Part shown: positions 11,807 to 21,283 of the stretch, piece after piece
Layout: the number at the start of each line of letters is the position of its first letter
How positions within the stretch are numbered: the first letter of the stretch is position 1
Assembly: GCA_002084425.1 (NCBI GenBank)
Contig: NBLN01000001.1
Span: 1-64,000 of the forward strand
Direction: 5' to 3'
Length of the DNA stretch: 64,000 nucleotides
Source: Desulfobacteraceae bacterium 4572_130
Lineage (GTDB): Bacteria > Desulfobacterota > Desulfobacteria > Desulfobacterales > Desulfobacteraceae
The notes under the pieces: generated by a model
What the model was told of the DNA's origin: nothing
What the model saw: the letters and a program-made list of their open reading frames with translations, nothing else
Databases searched by the model: none
Program-made: the position numbers and the translations under genes

Positions 11807-13246
11807 ATGCAGTTTGAACCTGTAATAGGGCTTGAAGTTCATGCTCAATTAAAAACAGAAACAAAAATATTTTGCAGTTGTTCTACAAGATTTGGGGATT
11901 CTCCCAATATTAATACATGTCCTGTCTGTACTGGAATGCCAGGGGTATTACCTGTTCTTAACAAAAAAGTTGTAACATTTGCCATAAGATGTGGTATTGC
12001 AACAAATTGTAAAATTTCAAAAAAAAGCAAATTTGATAGAAAAAATTATTTTTATCCAGATCTTCCAAAGGGTTATCAAATATCACAATATGCTTTTCCC
12101 ATTGCTAAACATGGTTTTATTTTAATTGAAACACAAGATAACAAGGAAAAAAAAATAGGTATTACAAGAATTCATATGGAAGAGGATGCAGGAAAACTTA
12201 TTCATGATTCAAGCCAATCAATAAGCATGGTGGATTTGAATAGAGCTGGCACTCCTCTAGTAGAAATAGTAAGTGAGCCTGATATAAGAACTCCAAAGGA
12301 AGCAGGAGAATATTTGAGAAAACTTCATTTAATATTAAGATATATAGATGTATGTGATGGCAATATGGATCAGGGAAGTTTCAGGTGTGATGCAAATATA
12401 TCTCTTCGTAGAGTTGGTGAAGAAAAATTCGGCACTCGCACTGAATTAAAAAATTTAAATTCATTTAAAAACGTAGAAAAAGCAATTGCCTATGAAATTC
12501 AGCGCCAAACCTATGTCCTTGAAAAAGGAGAAAAAGTTATTCAGGAGACTCGTTTATGGAATCCTGAAAAAAATCTTACAAGCTCAATGCGCAGCAAGGA
12601 AGAGGCTCATGATTATAGATATTTTCCGGACCCAGATCTTGTGCCTTTAATTGTTGATGATAAATGGATAAATAAAATTAAAGAAACCATACCTGAATTA
12701 CCTGATAAAAAACAGAAAAGATTTATTAAAGAATATTTAATACCAGATTATGATGCCAATGTTCTTACATCATCCAGGGAACTTGCAGATTATTTTGAAG
12801 AAACTGCAAAAAATTTAAAGGACAAAAAACAGGTAAGCAACTGGGTTATGGGAAATATTCTAGGGCTTATTAAGGAAAAAGGAGTTTCTATATCAGATTC
12901 ACCTATATCATCTAAAACCCTTGCAAATCTTTTAAAACTTATTGAAAATAATAAAATTAATGCAAAAAGTGCAAAATTTGTATTTGAGGAAATGATATTA
13001 TCTGATAAAAGCCCAGAACAAATTGTAAAGGAAAAGGGACTTGAGCAGGTATCAGATCAAACAAAAATAAAAAAAATTGTATTAGAAATAATTGATTCCA
13101 ATCCCAAAGAACTTCAAGCATATCAAAAGGGAAAAACAAAGCTTTTCAGCTTTTTTATGGGACAAATTATGAAAAAAACTAAGAACAAAGCTGATCCTAA
13201 AATTGTTGCTCAATTGCTTAAAAAGCATTTGGCACAATCATCATAA
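11807..13246 (+). CDS. gatB: Aspartyl/glutamyl-tRNA amidotransferase subunit B
   Basis: GatB is the kinase/tRNA-binding subunit of GatCAB, which amidates misacylated Glu-tRNA(Gln) or Asp-tRNA(Asn). The 479-residue length is normal. The N-terminal [20 protein letters not shown], the zinc-type cysteines CSCS and [11 protein letters not shown], the [11 protein letters not shown] loop, [14 protein letters not shown] and the [10 protein letters not shown] signature are all present. The C-terminal YqeY-like tail begins near residue 330. gatA and gatC are not adjacent. The start ATG follows AAAAGGAAT. Confidence 0.96.
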   Translation: MQFEPVIGLEVHAQLKTETKIFCSCSTRFGDSPNINTCPVCTGMPGVLPVLNKKVVTFAIRCGIATNCKISKKSKFDRKNYFYPDLPKGYQISQYAFPIAKHGFILIETQDNKEKKIGITRIHMEEDAGKLIHDSSQSISMVDLNRAGTPLVEIVSEPDIRTPKEAGEYLRKLHLILRYIDVCDGNMDQGSFRCDANISLRRVGEEKFGTRTELKNLNSFKNVEKAIAYEIQRQTYVLEKGEKVIQETRLWNPEKNLTSSMRSKEEAHDYRYFPDPDLVPLIVDDKWINKIKETIPELPDKKQKRFIKEYLIPDYDANVLTSSRELADYFEETAKNLKDKKQVSNWVMGNILGLIKEKGVSISDSPISSKTLANLLKLIENNKINAKSAKFVFEEMILSDKSPEQIVKEKGLEQVSDQTKIKKIVLEIIDSNPKELQAYQKGKTKLFSFFMGQIMKKTKNKADPKIVAQLLKKHLAQSS

Positions 13247-13288
13247 ATTAAAATTAATAATACATTAAATTATAAAGGAGTTTAAATT

Positions 13289-13984
13289 TTGAAAAAATTA
13301 TTTTTAAAATTTATTTTAATTTTTATAATTATGATTTTTTATTCAACCCATGCAACAGCAGAAATTAAAAAAATTATTATTATTCCTTTTAAGATTAATT
13401 CCCGTGAAAATATTACATATATTAGCGAAGGAGTTTTTCAAATGCTTTTAACCAGACTTTCCTGGAAAGATAAAGTTCTGGTTGCTGGAAAAGATGAAGT
13501 TAAGCAAGCTCTTGCAAAATGTAAGAATGTCTCAGAAAATAGACTTCCATTTAAAATAGCAAATTTAATAAATTCTAATTATGTTCTTAATGGAAGTATT
13601 ACACAGTTTGCAGGAGCTTTTAGTCTGGATATAAATATTTTTAATATAAAAAATAAAACTTCACAGTTTTTCTTTACCCAGGCCCAAACAATGGAAAAAA
13701 TAATTCCTGAACTTTCAATTCTTGCTGCTAAAATAAATAAAAAAATATTTAATAGAACAACAGAAACTTTTGAAAATATTGAACAAAACACTATACAGTC
13801 TGTTGATAAAAATATAAGAGCTAATCCTGAGAAATTAATGGAACAACAAATCAAAAAAATTAAATTAAAAGATGCTCCAGATCAGCCTTTCTGGAAATTC
13901 TGGATAGATAATAACAAAAAAGAATATCAAGAATATCAAACAGTTGAAGAGAAAGAAGACAAACCATTTTGGAAATTTTGGTAA
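13289..13984 (+). CDS. TolB-like periplasmic protein, short form
   Basis: The start is TTG with a good AAAGGAG upstream. A signal peptide (residues 1-24, ending ATA) is followed by a domain like the TolB N-terminal/FlgO fold: KKIIIIPFKINS, a helix with GVFQMLLTRLSW, then KIANLINSNYVLNGSITQF. From memory of the family, similar Desulfobacterota proteins carry a C-terminal VCBS/FG-GAP propeller after this domain. Here the protein stops at 231 residues, and the tail instead holds two copies of PFWKFW (residues 200-205 and 226-231, the last being the C-terminus). It probably acts in the periplasm or outer envelope; its function is unknown. Confidence 0.7.
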   Translation: MKKLFLKFILIFIIMIFYSTHATAEIKKIIIIPFKINSRENITYISEGVFQMLLTRLSWKDKVLVAGKDEVKQALAKCKNVSENRLPFKIANLINSNYVLNGSITQFAGAFSLDINIFNIKNKTSQFFFTQAQTMEKIIPELSILAAKINKKIFNRTTETFENIEQNTIQSVDKNIRANPEKLMEQQIKKIKLKDAPDQPFWKFWIDNNKKEYQEYQTVEEKEDKPFWKFW

Positions 13985-14054
13985 AAAAATGATGATAGTA
14001 TAAAAATTTTAATCTACTTTTTTTCTAGTATTTTCCAGGACCTAGGATATTTTT

Positions 14055-14558
14055 GTGATTAAAGGAAATAATATAAATATAAGAATTGGCTCGGGCTATG
14101 ATGTTCATAGGTTAGTTTATGGAAGAGATCTTATTTTGGGTGGAATAAAAATTCCATTTAAAAAAGGGTTAAAGGGACATTCTGATGCAGATGTGCTTGT
14201 TCATTCTGTATGTGATAGCATACTTGGTGCTGCAGGACTTGGTGATATTGGTTATTATTTTCCGGATTCAAATCTTAAATTTAAAGATATTTCAAGTTTA
14301 ATTCTTTTGGAAAAATGCAATAAGCTTATTCTTGAAAAAGGATATTTTATTGTAAATATTGATTGCACAATTCTTGCTCAATCTCCTAGATTAGAACCCT
14401 TTAAAAAAAAAATGGAACAAAAAATCGCAGATACGCTAGAAATATCTTCTGAATTTGTTAATGTAAAAGCTACAACAACTGAGAACCTTGGATTTATAGG
14501 AAGAGGAGAAGGCATTGAGGCACGGTCAATAGTATTAATTACAACTCAATCAAGATAG
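14055..14558 (+). CDS. ispF: 2-C-methyl-D-erythritol 2,4-cyclodiphosphate synthase
   Basis: IspF forms the cyclic diphosphate intermediate of the MEP isoprenoid pathway. The start is GTG at 14055. At 167 residues it is slightly longer than usual because of a short N-terminal extension before IRIGSGYDVHRL. The metal ligands (DVH), the GHSDADVLVHSVCDSILGA loop, GDIGYYFPD and the C-terminal KATTTENLGFIGRGEGI signature are intact. It lies 60 bp upstream of cysS in the same direction, a neighbourhood common in proteobacteria. ispD is not present here. Confidence 0.95.
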   Translation: MIKGNNINIRIGSGYDVHRLVYGRDLILGGIKIPFKKGLKGHSDADVLVHSVCDSILGAAGLGDIGYYFPDSNLKFKDISSLILLEKCNKLILEKGYFIVNIDCTILAQSPRLEPFKKKMEQKIADTLEISSEFVNVKATTTENLGFIGRGEGIEARSIVLITTQSR

Positions 14559-14618
14559 TATTTCATGCTAAATATAATGGTGAATAATTATACTGATTTT
14601 TTATAGGATAATAATAAT

Positions 14619-16061
14619 ATGAATTTAAAAATTTATAATACTTTTACTGGTAAAAAAGAAGAATTTATCCCAATTGAAAAAAAAAAAGTAAAAATGTATG
14701 TGTGCGGTCCAACAGTTTATGATACCAGTCATATAGGGCATGCAAGATCAGTTGTTATATTTGATGTTATTTTTAGATGGCTTAAACATCTTAATTATGA
14801 TGTTTGCTATGTAAGAAATTTTACAGATATTGATGATAAAATCATAAAAAAAGCTAATCAAACAGGAAAGGATTCTCTAGAAATATCCCAAAAATTTATA
14901 AAAGAATTTCACAATGAAATGGATGCTCTTAATGTGCTTAGACCAAGTATTGAGCCAAAAGCAACAGAGCATATTCAGGAAATTATTGATTTTATTCAGC
15001 TTCTTATTAAAAAAGAAAAAGCATATCATATTAAGGGAAAGGATGTGTTTTTTTCCCTAGAATCATTTAAAGATTATGGAAAACTTTCCAAGAGAAATCC
15101 TGATGATATGAAGGCAGGGGCAAGAATATGTGTTAATGATAGTAAAAAAAATCATGGGGATTTTGTGCTGTGGAAACTTGCAAAACCTGGGGAGCCTTTT
15201 TGGAAAAGCCCTTGGGGAAATGGTCGCCCTGGATGGCATATTGAATGTTCTGCCATGAGTTATAAATATCTTGGAAAAAGTTTTGATATTCATGGAGGTG
15301 GTAAAGATTTAATATTTCCTCACCATGAAAATGAAATAGCCCAGTCTGAAGCAGCTTTTACTCAAACCTTTGTTAAATATTGGATACATAATGGTTTTGT
15401 GGACATTAATAATGAAAAAATGTCCAAATCTCTTGGCAATTTTATAATGATAAAAGATGTTCTTAAAAATTATCATCCTGATGTAATAAAACTTTTTCTT
15501 CTTTCTAAGCATTATAGAAGCCCCATAGATTATAATGAAAACTCCATGAATGAGGTTATATCAGGTCTTGATAAAATATATGCTTTTCTTGCCAGAAGTT
15601 ATAATGCTGGAGCTGATATAAATATTAATACTGATTTAAGTGTTGAATGGGAAAAGTTTGTAAAAGCAATGAATGATGACTTTAATTCTGCAAAAGGCAT
15701 TGCAGTAATGTTTGAAGCTGTAAAAAAGGGTAATAAAATACTTGATGAAAATAAAGATAATTTATCTTCCAATGTTCTTAAAGATATTTCAATGCTTTAC
15801 AGAAATATTAAAAAAATTGGAAAAATTTTTGGATTATTAGATCAGAGTCCAGAGGATTATTTTAACGCTAAAAAACAGGCAGGTCTTAAAAAACAATCAA
15901 TTGATGAGCCAGAAAAGATTGATATGCTTATTAAAGCAAGAACTAAAGCTAGAAAATCAAAAGATTTTGAAACAGCTGATAATATAAGAAAACAACTTCA
16001 AGATATGAATATTATTCTTAAAGATGAAAATGATAAAACAACCTGGGAGTTTGGCCATTAA
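14619..16061 (+). CDS. cysS: Cysteinyl-tRNA synthetase
   Basis: A class I tRNA synthetase that charges tRNA(Cys). The 480-residue length is typical. The zinc-site CGPTVYDTSHIGHARS contains the HIGH motif, and the KMSKS motif appears as EKMSKSLGNF. The second zinc cluster is seen in WHIECSAMS and HHENEIAQSEA. The C-terminal helical domain (KARTKARKSKDFETADNIRKQL) matches the family. Start ATG is preceded by TAGGATAATAATA. It is likely cotranscribed with ispF. An AT-rich hairpin with a T-run lies about 100 bp after the stop. Confidence 0.97.
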   Translation: MNLKIYNTFTGKKEEFIPIEKKKVKMYVCGPTVYDTSHIGHARSVVIFDVIFRWLKHLNYDVCYVRNFTDIDDKIIKKANQTGKDSLEISQKFIKEFHNEMDALNVLRPSIEPKATEHIQEIIDFIQLLIKKEKAYHIKGKDVFFSLESFKDYGKLSKRNPDDMKAGARICVNDSKKNHGDFVLWKLAKPGEPFWKSPWGNGRPGWHIECSAMSYKYLGKSFDIHGGGKDLIFPHHENEIAQSEAAFTQTFVKYWIHNGFVDINNEKMSKSLGNFIMIKDVLKNYHPDVIKLFLLSKHYRSPIDYNENSMNEVISGLDKIYAFLARSYNAGADININTDLSVEWEKFVKAMNDDFNSAKGIAVMFEAVKKGNKILDENKDNLSSNVLKDISMLYRNIKKIGKIFGLLDQSPEDYFNAKKQAGLKKQSIDEPEKIDMLIKARTKARKSKDFETADNIRKQLQDMNIILKDENDKTTWEFGH

Positions 16062-16123
16062 TTTTTTTTAAAAAAAATAGCTAATTAAAAAATTTCATGA
16101 AAGACAAAATATGTGATTGCTCT

Positions 16124-16146
16124 GAGGCAGAAAAATAGGGACAGAC
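16124..16146 (+). repeat. GGGACAGACAC-type REP-like remnant
   Basis: The sequence GAGGCAGAAAAATAGGGACAGACACATAGG contains the AATAGGGACAGACAC core seen, from general recollection, beside IS200-like/RAYT transposase genes in several Deltaproteobacteria. Only this single short core is seen and no transposase is nearby, so it would be a fragment. Confidence 0.3.
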
Positions 16147-16161
16147 ACATAGGTTTGCCCC

Positions 16162-16187
16162 TAGAATTCATAATTCTAATTTTTTTT
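16162..16187 (+). terminator. Probable intrinsic terminator after cysS
   Basis: TAGAATT-CAT-AATTCTA forms a perfect 7-bp stem with a 3-nt loop and is followed by ATTTTTTTT. It lies between the convergent cysS and dctM stops. The stem is AT-rich, so strength is uncertain. Confidence 0.5.
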
Positions 16188-16196
16188 ACAACATCA

Positions 16197-17489
16197 TTAA
16201 ATAAGCCCCATAAGTCTTGGGAAAAAAAGTGCAAGATCAGGCATATATGTTATAAGCAAAAGAACTGCTATCTGTATTATTAAAAATGGCAGCACAGCCT
16301 TAGATACATATATGATATCCCGTTTTGCAATTGAGCCTGCAATATATAAACTTACCCCCATTGGCGGTGTACAATATCCTATGGCAAGGTTAATAGTCAT
16401 TATCAAACCAAAATGAAGAGGATCTATATTAAAGGAAGGAAGCATAGGAAGAAAAACAGGTGCTAGAATCATAGTAGCTGAAATAATATCCATAAACATT
16501 CCAACAATTAACAGCAAAATATTTATAACCAAAAGAAAAATTACAGGGGATTCAATAACAGAAAGTACAGTTTGTGTAATTCTGTTTGGAATATCTTCCA
16601 AAGTTAAATATCTTCCAAAGCATGTAGCACCTGCAACAATTATAAGAAGTGTTGCAGAAGTAACAGCTGATGATACTGTTATTTTTTTAACATCTGAAAA
16701 ATTTATTGCCTTATGAATAAAAAGCTCAACAATAAAGGCATATACACATGCAACAACTGCTGCTTCATTTGCTGTAAATGCTCCTGAAAATATTCCACCA
16801 AATATTATTACAGGAAGCATTAAAGCCCAAAATCCTTCCTTTAAAACTGCTATAGTTTCCCTGGCACTTGGAAAGGGAATTTTTACTATATCCTGTTTTT
16901 TTCTAAAGAAAAAATATGTATATAAACATACTCCAAACATAATAAGAATACCTGGAATAAAACCTGTTGCAAAAAGTCCCTTAAGAGATACATTACTTAC
17001 CATACAGTAAAGAATCATTCCAATACTTGGTGGAATAATAACTCCAAGATTTGGCGAAGTAGTCATAACTCCTATTGTATATTTTTCAGGATACCCATTT
17101 TTAATAAGTGCTGGTATCATAAAGCCACCTAAGGCTACAACTGTTGCAACAGTAGAGCCTGATATAGCACCAAAAAGTCCACAAGCAAGAACTCCTGCCA
17201 TGCCAAGCCCTCCCGGTAACCAGCTTACAAAGGCATTTGCCACTTTTATCAGCCTTTCCACAATAGAACCAGCAGTCATTATATTCCCACATAAAATAAA
17301 AAAAAGCACAACAACCAGAGCAAAATTATCCATACTTCTAAAAAGTGTTTGAAAAAGCAAAAGTATTGGCATGTCAGTAAAGCAAATAAACCCCATAACT
17401 GTTGTAGTAAAAAGACAGAGAAATACTGGGACATTAGTTGCCATACATCCTAAAAGAATAAGCAGAATAATTATATCATTTGATTGCAT
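16197..17489 (-). CDS. dctM: TRAP transporter large permease (DctM)
   Basis: The large membrane subunit of a tripartite ATP-independent periplasmic transporter, which carries out sodium- or proton-coupled uptake of carboxylates. It has 430 residues and about 12 hydrophobic segments, with the family stretches TNVPVFLCLF, GLFGAISGSTVATVVALGGFMIPALIKNGY, TSPNLGVIIPPSIGMILY and NLAIGYCTPPMGVSLYIAG. It is the last gene of the dctP-dctQ-dctM operon, with an AAGGAG ribosome site about 12 bases from the ATG. A family B repeat separates it from dctQ. Confidence 0.94.
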   Translation of the reverse strand: MQSNDIIILLILLGCMATNVPVFLCLFTTTVMGFICFTDMPILLLFQTLFRSMDNFALVVVLFFILCGNIMTAGSIVERLIKVANAFVSWLPGGLGMAGVLACGLFGAISGSTVATVVALGGFMIPALIKNGYPEKYTIGVMTTSPNLGVIIPPSIGMILYCMVSNVSLKGLFATGFIPGILIMFGVCLYTYFFFRKKQDIVKIPFPSARETIAVLKEGFWALMLPVIIFGGIFSGAFTANEAAVVACVYAFIVELFIHKAINFSDVKKITVSSAVTSATLLIIVAGATCFGRYLTLEDIPNRITQTVLSVIESPVIFLLVINILLLIVGMFMDIISATMILAPVFLPMLPSFNIDPLHFGLIMTINLAIGYCTPPMGVSLYIAGSIAKRDIIYVSKAVLPFLIIQIAVLLLITYMPDLALFFPRLMGLI

Positions 17490-17536
17490 TTAAAGATAAA
17501 CTCCTTAATACTATACTACTTTAATGGTCTTAAAAA

Positions 17537-17588
17537 ATTGATAAGCTCATAAAAAGTTGAACTTTGAAATATCTACATGGCATCAAAA
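17537..17588 (+). repeat. Dispersed repeat family B copy inside TRAP operon
   Basis: ATTGATAAGCTCATAAAAAG ... ACATGGCATCAAAA matches both ends of family B. It sits between dctQ and dctM and reaches the dctQ stop codon. Confidence 0.55.
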
Positions 17589-18068
17589 TTGTTCTTCAAA
17601 ATCCTGCCACATAATATATGCTGTTCTAAAAACCATCATAACGCCAGTAATTGGAAGAATTGAATAAAGATATACTAATGGAATTCTTAAAATAATAGTT
17701 TTTTGACTTGTAATCACTTGAAGTTCAGCCATTTTCCATCCATAATAAATTAACATAAATGAAAAAATTATAAGTATAAAATTGCTAAAATATATAAGAA
17801 GATTTTTAAATTTTGGAAAAATCTGAATAACAGCATCAATTTTTATTATTGATTTATTTTTTATAGCAGCACTGCATCCTATAAAAGTTGTAAAAATAAT
17901 TACTTCCCTGACAAGTTCTTCAGACCATGCAAGGGTATAATTAAATCCATATCTTAATACCACATTTACAAAAAGTGCTAGTAAAGCTGCCATTACAGCA
18001 ACAAAAAGAGTCCATTCCTCAAAAAAAGATATTACTTTATCAATACCAACTATAATTTTTCTGAACAT
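17583..18068 (-). CDS. dctQ: TRAP transporter small permease (DctQ)
   Basis: The small four-helix membrane subunit that pairs with DctM. The start is placed at the ATG at 18068 (MFRKIIVGIDKVISFFEEW), because AGGAG lies 8 bases upstream; the ATG at 18131 has no ribosome site. This gives 161 residues. Hydrophobic segments and the ALAWSEELVREVIIFTTFIGC-like region (NYTLAWSEELVREVI) are typical. Its final codons lie at the edge of a family B repeat. Confidence 0.9.
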   Translation of the reverse strand: MFRKIIVGIDKVISFFEEWTLFVAVMAALLALFVNVVLRYGFNYTLAWSEELVREVIIFTTFIGCSAAIKNKSIIKIDAVIQIFPKFKNLLIYFSNFILIIFSFMLIYYGWKMAELQVITSQKTIILRIPLVYLYSILPITGVMMVFRTAYIMWQDFEEQF

Positions 18069-18195
18069 AAAAAAACTCCTGCAAGCATTTTGTCTTTTGG
18101 CATATTTTAAATTTAGTCTTACAATATTCAACAGGCAGATAACATGTGTTAGCTGCCTGCTCGATATTAATATTTATTATAATTAATTATATCAA

Positions 18196-19290
18196 TTATT
18201 TTTTTGCTTTATTATAACCAATATACTCTTGAACTTCTTTAAGAAAATTATCAGGTTTGTATTTGTCTTTAGGATAAATTTTATTAATTTCAGGGGCAAA
18301 TTTTTGATGAACCAGATTACCTTGTTTTTTTAAACTGGACATTTCAGAATCTGAAAGTTTAAAAAACTTAATTCCCTTGGACTTTGCATCTGCAATCTGA
18401 TCAATTTCCTGCTTTCTTGTTTCCTGTCTTATTTTTGCACAAACTTCATAAACAACTTCTTTAAAAATTTTTTGAAGGTCACTTGGAAGTTTGTTAAACC
18501 ATGCTTTATTAAAAATCCAGATAAAAAGTCCCTGAGCATAATTGATTTGAGTAAAAGAATTTGTAACTTCAAATTTCTTTGTGATGTTGCATACCATTGG
18601 TGTGTGATCAAGTCCTGTAATAACACCTTGTTTAAGTGCAACTGGAACATCTGGCCAGGGCATAACAACAGGATTTAGTTTCCATTCTTTATAAAGCATT
18701 TGATTTACTGCAGCTTCTGCAATACGAAATTTCATTTTTTTTGCTTCAGCTATTGTTTTTACAGATTTTGTAGTTGCCCATCCATAATTTCCATAGCCTG
18801 TAATATCAAGTCCCATAATACCAATGTGATCGCTTGCCATCATATAATGTTCAAACAATTTTTTATTGCTGGTAAATTTATCCAGTTTATCAAAAGAATT
18901 AATTAAAAAAGGAAGATTTACAAGTCCAAATCTTGGTCCAAGATTTGTTGCTGCAACAGAACTTACTCCCATTCCCTGAATTGCACCCATTTGAAGTTGA
19001 TTTAGCACTTCAACTTCCCCTCCCAGCATGGAAAATGGTTTGTAATTAATATAGATTTGCCCCTTGGTTCTTTTCCATAGTTCATCACGCAGTGCAAAAC
19101 CAGTATAAACACCTTTAATAACAGGATGAGAAACATTAGATACAATACATTTATATTTAGCTTTTGAACCATCAAAGCTTGATTTCCATTTATCTAAAGA
19201 TGGTTTGCTCTTTGCAGAAGCTAAACTAAAGAAACCAAAGGAATAAACCAGACACATAATTAAAATAACTAGTATTTTTTTTAGACTCAT
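18196..19290 (-). CDS. dctP: TRAP transporter substrate-binding protein (DctP)
   Basis: The periplasmic solute receptor of the TRAP system, 364 residues, with a signal peptide (MSLKKILVILIMCLVYSFGF...ASA). The DctP fold is shown by SHPVIKGVYTGFALRDELW, a GGEVEVLNQLQMGAIQG loop, MKFRIAEAAVNQMLYKEW (the conserved carboxylate-binding Arg region) and VVMPWPDVPVALKQGVITG. AAGGAG precedes the ATG. As first gene of the operon it is probably controlled from the 725-bp upstream region. The substrate cannot be deduced from sequence; a C4-dicarboxylate or other organic acid is plausible. Confidence 0.93.
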   Translation of the reverse strand: MSLKKILVILIMCLVYSFGFFSLASAKSKPSLDKWKSSFDGSKAKYKCIVSNVSHPVIKGVYTGFALRDELWKRTKGQIYINYKPFSMLGGEVEVLNQLQMGAIQGMGVSSVAATNLGPRFGLVNLPFLINSFDKLDKFTSNKKLFEHYMMASDHIGIMGLDITGYGNYGWATTKSVKTIAEAKKMKFRIAEAAVNQMLYKEWKLNPVVMPWPDVPVALKQGVITGLDHTPMVCNITKKFEVTNSFTQINYAQGLFIWIFNKAWFNKLPSDLQKIFKEVVYEVCAKIRQETRKQEIDQIADAKSKGIKFFKLSDSEMSSLKKQGNLVHQKFAPEINKIYPKDKYKPDNFLKEVQEYIGYNKAKK

Positions 19291-19445
19291 TATAAATCTC
19301 CTTATAATAAATTAAACATTTTTTAGATTATATAATTTTAAAAACACACTATACTAACTATTATTAAGAACATATAATAAAATTATTTTTCCAGAGATAT
19401 AATTAAAAATAATTACTTCTATAATTTTAATTTTTTTTTATTATC

Positions 19446-19540
19446 TTAATAAACTCGTAAAAAGTCGATTTCAATGAAAAATATGGGGAGATAAAAAGTT
19501 CCATATACAAAATAAATGTTTAAGTTTATAACGCCATCAA
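19446..19540 (+). repeat. Dispersed repeat family B copy, long form
   Basis: Begins TTAATAAACTCGTAAAAAGT, matching the copy at 6492, and ends near AACGCCATCAATC. Confidence 0.6.
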
Positions 19541-19795
19541 TCTTAAGTATTTATAATTACATAAAAAAGCAGATTTTTTTAATATTGGGTAGCAGATTTT
19601 TGTAAAGATAACAATATTATTTTTATCCTGAGTTTTTTAAAAATTTATGCTTATTTTTTTCCCTGCACTATTATGACACCTGCATACACAATTTTTTTTG
19701 AATAGAAAAAGATTGAAGCAAAGTAAATGGAGAGTTTTTTACAATTCCATCTATATTATAATTTGATTTTATTAATCTATTAGATTAATATTCAT

Positions 19796-19889
19796 AATAA
19801 CTCCCATAAGGCAGATCTGATTTTAATTTCTGGTTTGTCTTACAATAAAAAAATGTAAGAATATTAAATAACTATAAGTTTTTTCATAA
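19796..19889 (+). repeat. Dispersed repeat family A copy
   Basis: ATAATAACTCCCATAAGGCA ... GTTTTTTCATAAAA. It is a full-length copy ending about 128 bp before ssb. Confidence 0.75.
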
Positions 19890-20016
19890 AACTTAAAATA
19901 AAAGTTTTTTCTAAAATTAAGATAAAAAATGATAATTTAGTAAAAAATTAATTTTAATGCAAAAAGATGGCTAGACAAATTATTTTTTCAGCGCTATCAA
20001 AAATAGGAGTTTAATA

Positions 20017-20556
20017 ATGGCGAGTATTAATAAAGTTATAATTATTGGAAACCTTGGAAGAGATCCTGAAATTAGATATTCTCAACAAGGTACTGCTGTA
20101 GTTAATTTTACTGTTGCAACAAGTGAAGTATGGACAGACAAAAATGGACAAAGACAGGAACATACTGAATGGCATAGAATAACAGTTTTTGGTAAACAAG
20201 CAGAAAACTGTGAAAGATATCTTGTCAAGGGCAAACAAGTTTATGTTGAGGGAAAACTTAGAAGAAGTTCCTATGAAAAACAAGGACAAACTCATTACTC
20301 AACAGATATAATTGCCAATACTGTCCAATTTCTTGGGAATAGACAGGATTCACAATCTCAAGGCTATGATAATTATCAGACCCCCAATATTAACCCCAGT
20401 TATGAAGCAACTTCCCAAAGAGAAGAAAATTCTCAAAATGCAATAAACCCGCAACAACAATCAAATAAAGAACAAAATCTGGGAGCAGATCAAACATCAA
20501 ATCTACGGCCGGGACAAGGGACACCACAGTCTCAGGAAGATGATATTCCTTTTTAA
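20017..20556 (+). CDS. ssb: Single-stranded DNA-binding protein
   Basis: SSB coats single-stranded DNA in replication, recombination and repair. The 179-residue protein has the OB fold (ASINKVIIIGNLGRDPEIRY, WTDKNGQRQEHTEWHRITVFGKQAENC, GKQVYVEGKLRRSSYEKQG) to about residue 110. A Gln/Asn/Ser-rich linker follows, then the acidic C-terminal tip EDDIPF that recruits partner proteins. The linker is noticeably glutamine-rich. The ATG follows AGGAG. It appears to be monocistronic, with repeats on both sides. Confidence 0.97.
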   Translation: MASINKVIIIGNLGRDPEIRYSQQGTAVVNFTVATSEVWTDKNGQRQEHTEWHRITVFGKQAENCERYLVKGKQVYVEGKLRRSSYEKQGQTHYSTDIIANTVQFLGNRQDSQSQGYDNYQTPNINPSYEATSQREENSQNAINPQQQSNKEQNLGADQTSNLRPGQGTPQSQEDDIPF

Positions 20557-20663
20557 CTCAACTTTCCTTATTAATGTTGTCTGTAATAAATTCAATGGAT
20601 TATGATTTTTATTTGATAATTTTTTAGGATTTTCAGCACTTTTTCTAGTTATAATTTATTATT

Positions 20664-20762
20664 TAATAACTGCCATAAAACAAATCTGATTTTTAATGCC
20701 TGGTTTGCCTCACAAGGAAACATAAAATAATATTAAGTAGTTATTAAGTTCTTTCATATAAA
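20664..20762 (+). repeat. Dispersed repeat family A copy
   Basis: TTAATAACTGCCATAAAACA ... TTCTTTCATATAAA. It ends 54 bp before ahbB, in the same orientation as that gene. Confidence 0.75.
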
Positions 20763-20815
20763 TATTCATACTATTTTAATTTCTATTTTTAGAAAATTCT
20801 TATAATTAAAAAGAT

Positions 20816-21283
20816 ATGCTTACTAAATTTGAAAAAAAAATTATTTCAACACTTCAAGGAGATATTCCTGTTACTGAACGCCCCTTTCTTAAATTAGCTG
20901 AAACTATTGGTATTTCTGAAAAAAAATTTCTTGAAATTTTAAAGAATCTTAATGAACAGGGAATAATACGCAGATTTGGAGCAACACTTAAACATCAAAA
21001 ATCTGGATATAAAGCAAATGCTATGGTTGCATGGAAAGTTGATGAAAAAAGAGTCCCTGAAGTTGGGGAAAAAATGGCTTTGTTTGATGAAATAACCCAT
21101 TGTTACAGAAGAAATCCCAAAAAAGAATGGCAATATAATATTTATACAATGGTTCATGCGTTTGATGAAAAATCCTGTTACACTATTGTAGAAAAAATAT
21201 CTAGAGCTGTAGGTGTAAATGAATATTCTCTGCTTTTCAGCCGCAAAGAATTAAAAAAAATATCCATGGCATATTTTAATTGA
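20816..21283 (+). CDS. ahbB: Siroheme decarboxylase subunit AhbB-like (AsnC/Lrp fold)
   Basis: A 155-residue protein with an N-terminal winged helix (residues 1-60) and an AsnC-type ligand domain. The segment ITHCYRR near residue 98 matches the motif of AhbB, one of the two subunits that decarboxylate siroheme to didecarboxysiroheme in the alternative haem pathway of sulfate reducers and archaea. Partner ahbA is not in the window. The TGA stop overlaps the TTG start of the downstream radical SAM gene, so the two are translationally coupled. A plain AsnC regulator is the alternative reading, but the motif favours AhbB. Confidence 0.75.
   Translation: MLTKFEKKIISTLQGDIPVTERPFLKLAETIGISEKKFLEILKNLNEQGIIRRFGATLKHQKSGYKANAMVAWKVDEKRVPEVGEKMALFDEITHCYRRNPKKEWQYNIYTMVHAFDEKSCYTIVEKISRAVGVNEYSLLFSRKELKKISMAYFN

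Larger units (their letters stand above)
19291..20016. other. 726-bp divergent intergenic region, dctP to ssb
   Basis: It contains a family B copy (19446-19540), a family B end fragment (19721-19752) and a family A copy (19796-19889). There is no credible gene. Divergent promoters for dctP and ssb must lie here. Confidence 0.5.

Noticed and set aside
18069-18131. Upstream start for dctQ
   Set aside because: No ribosome site there, whereas AGGAG precedes the ATG at 18068.
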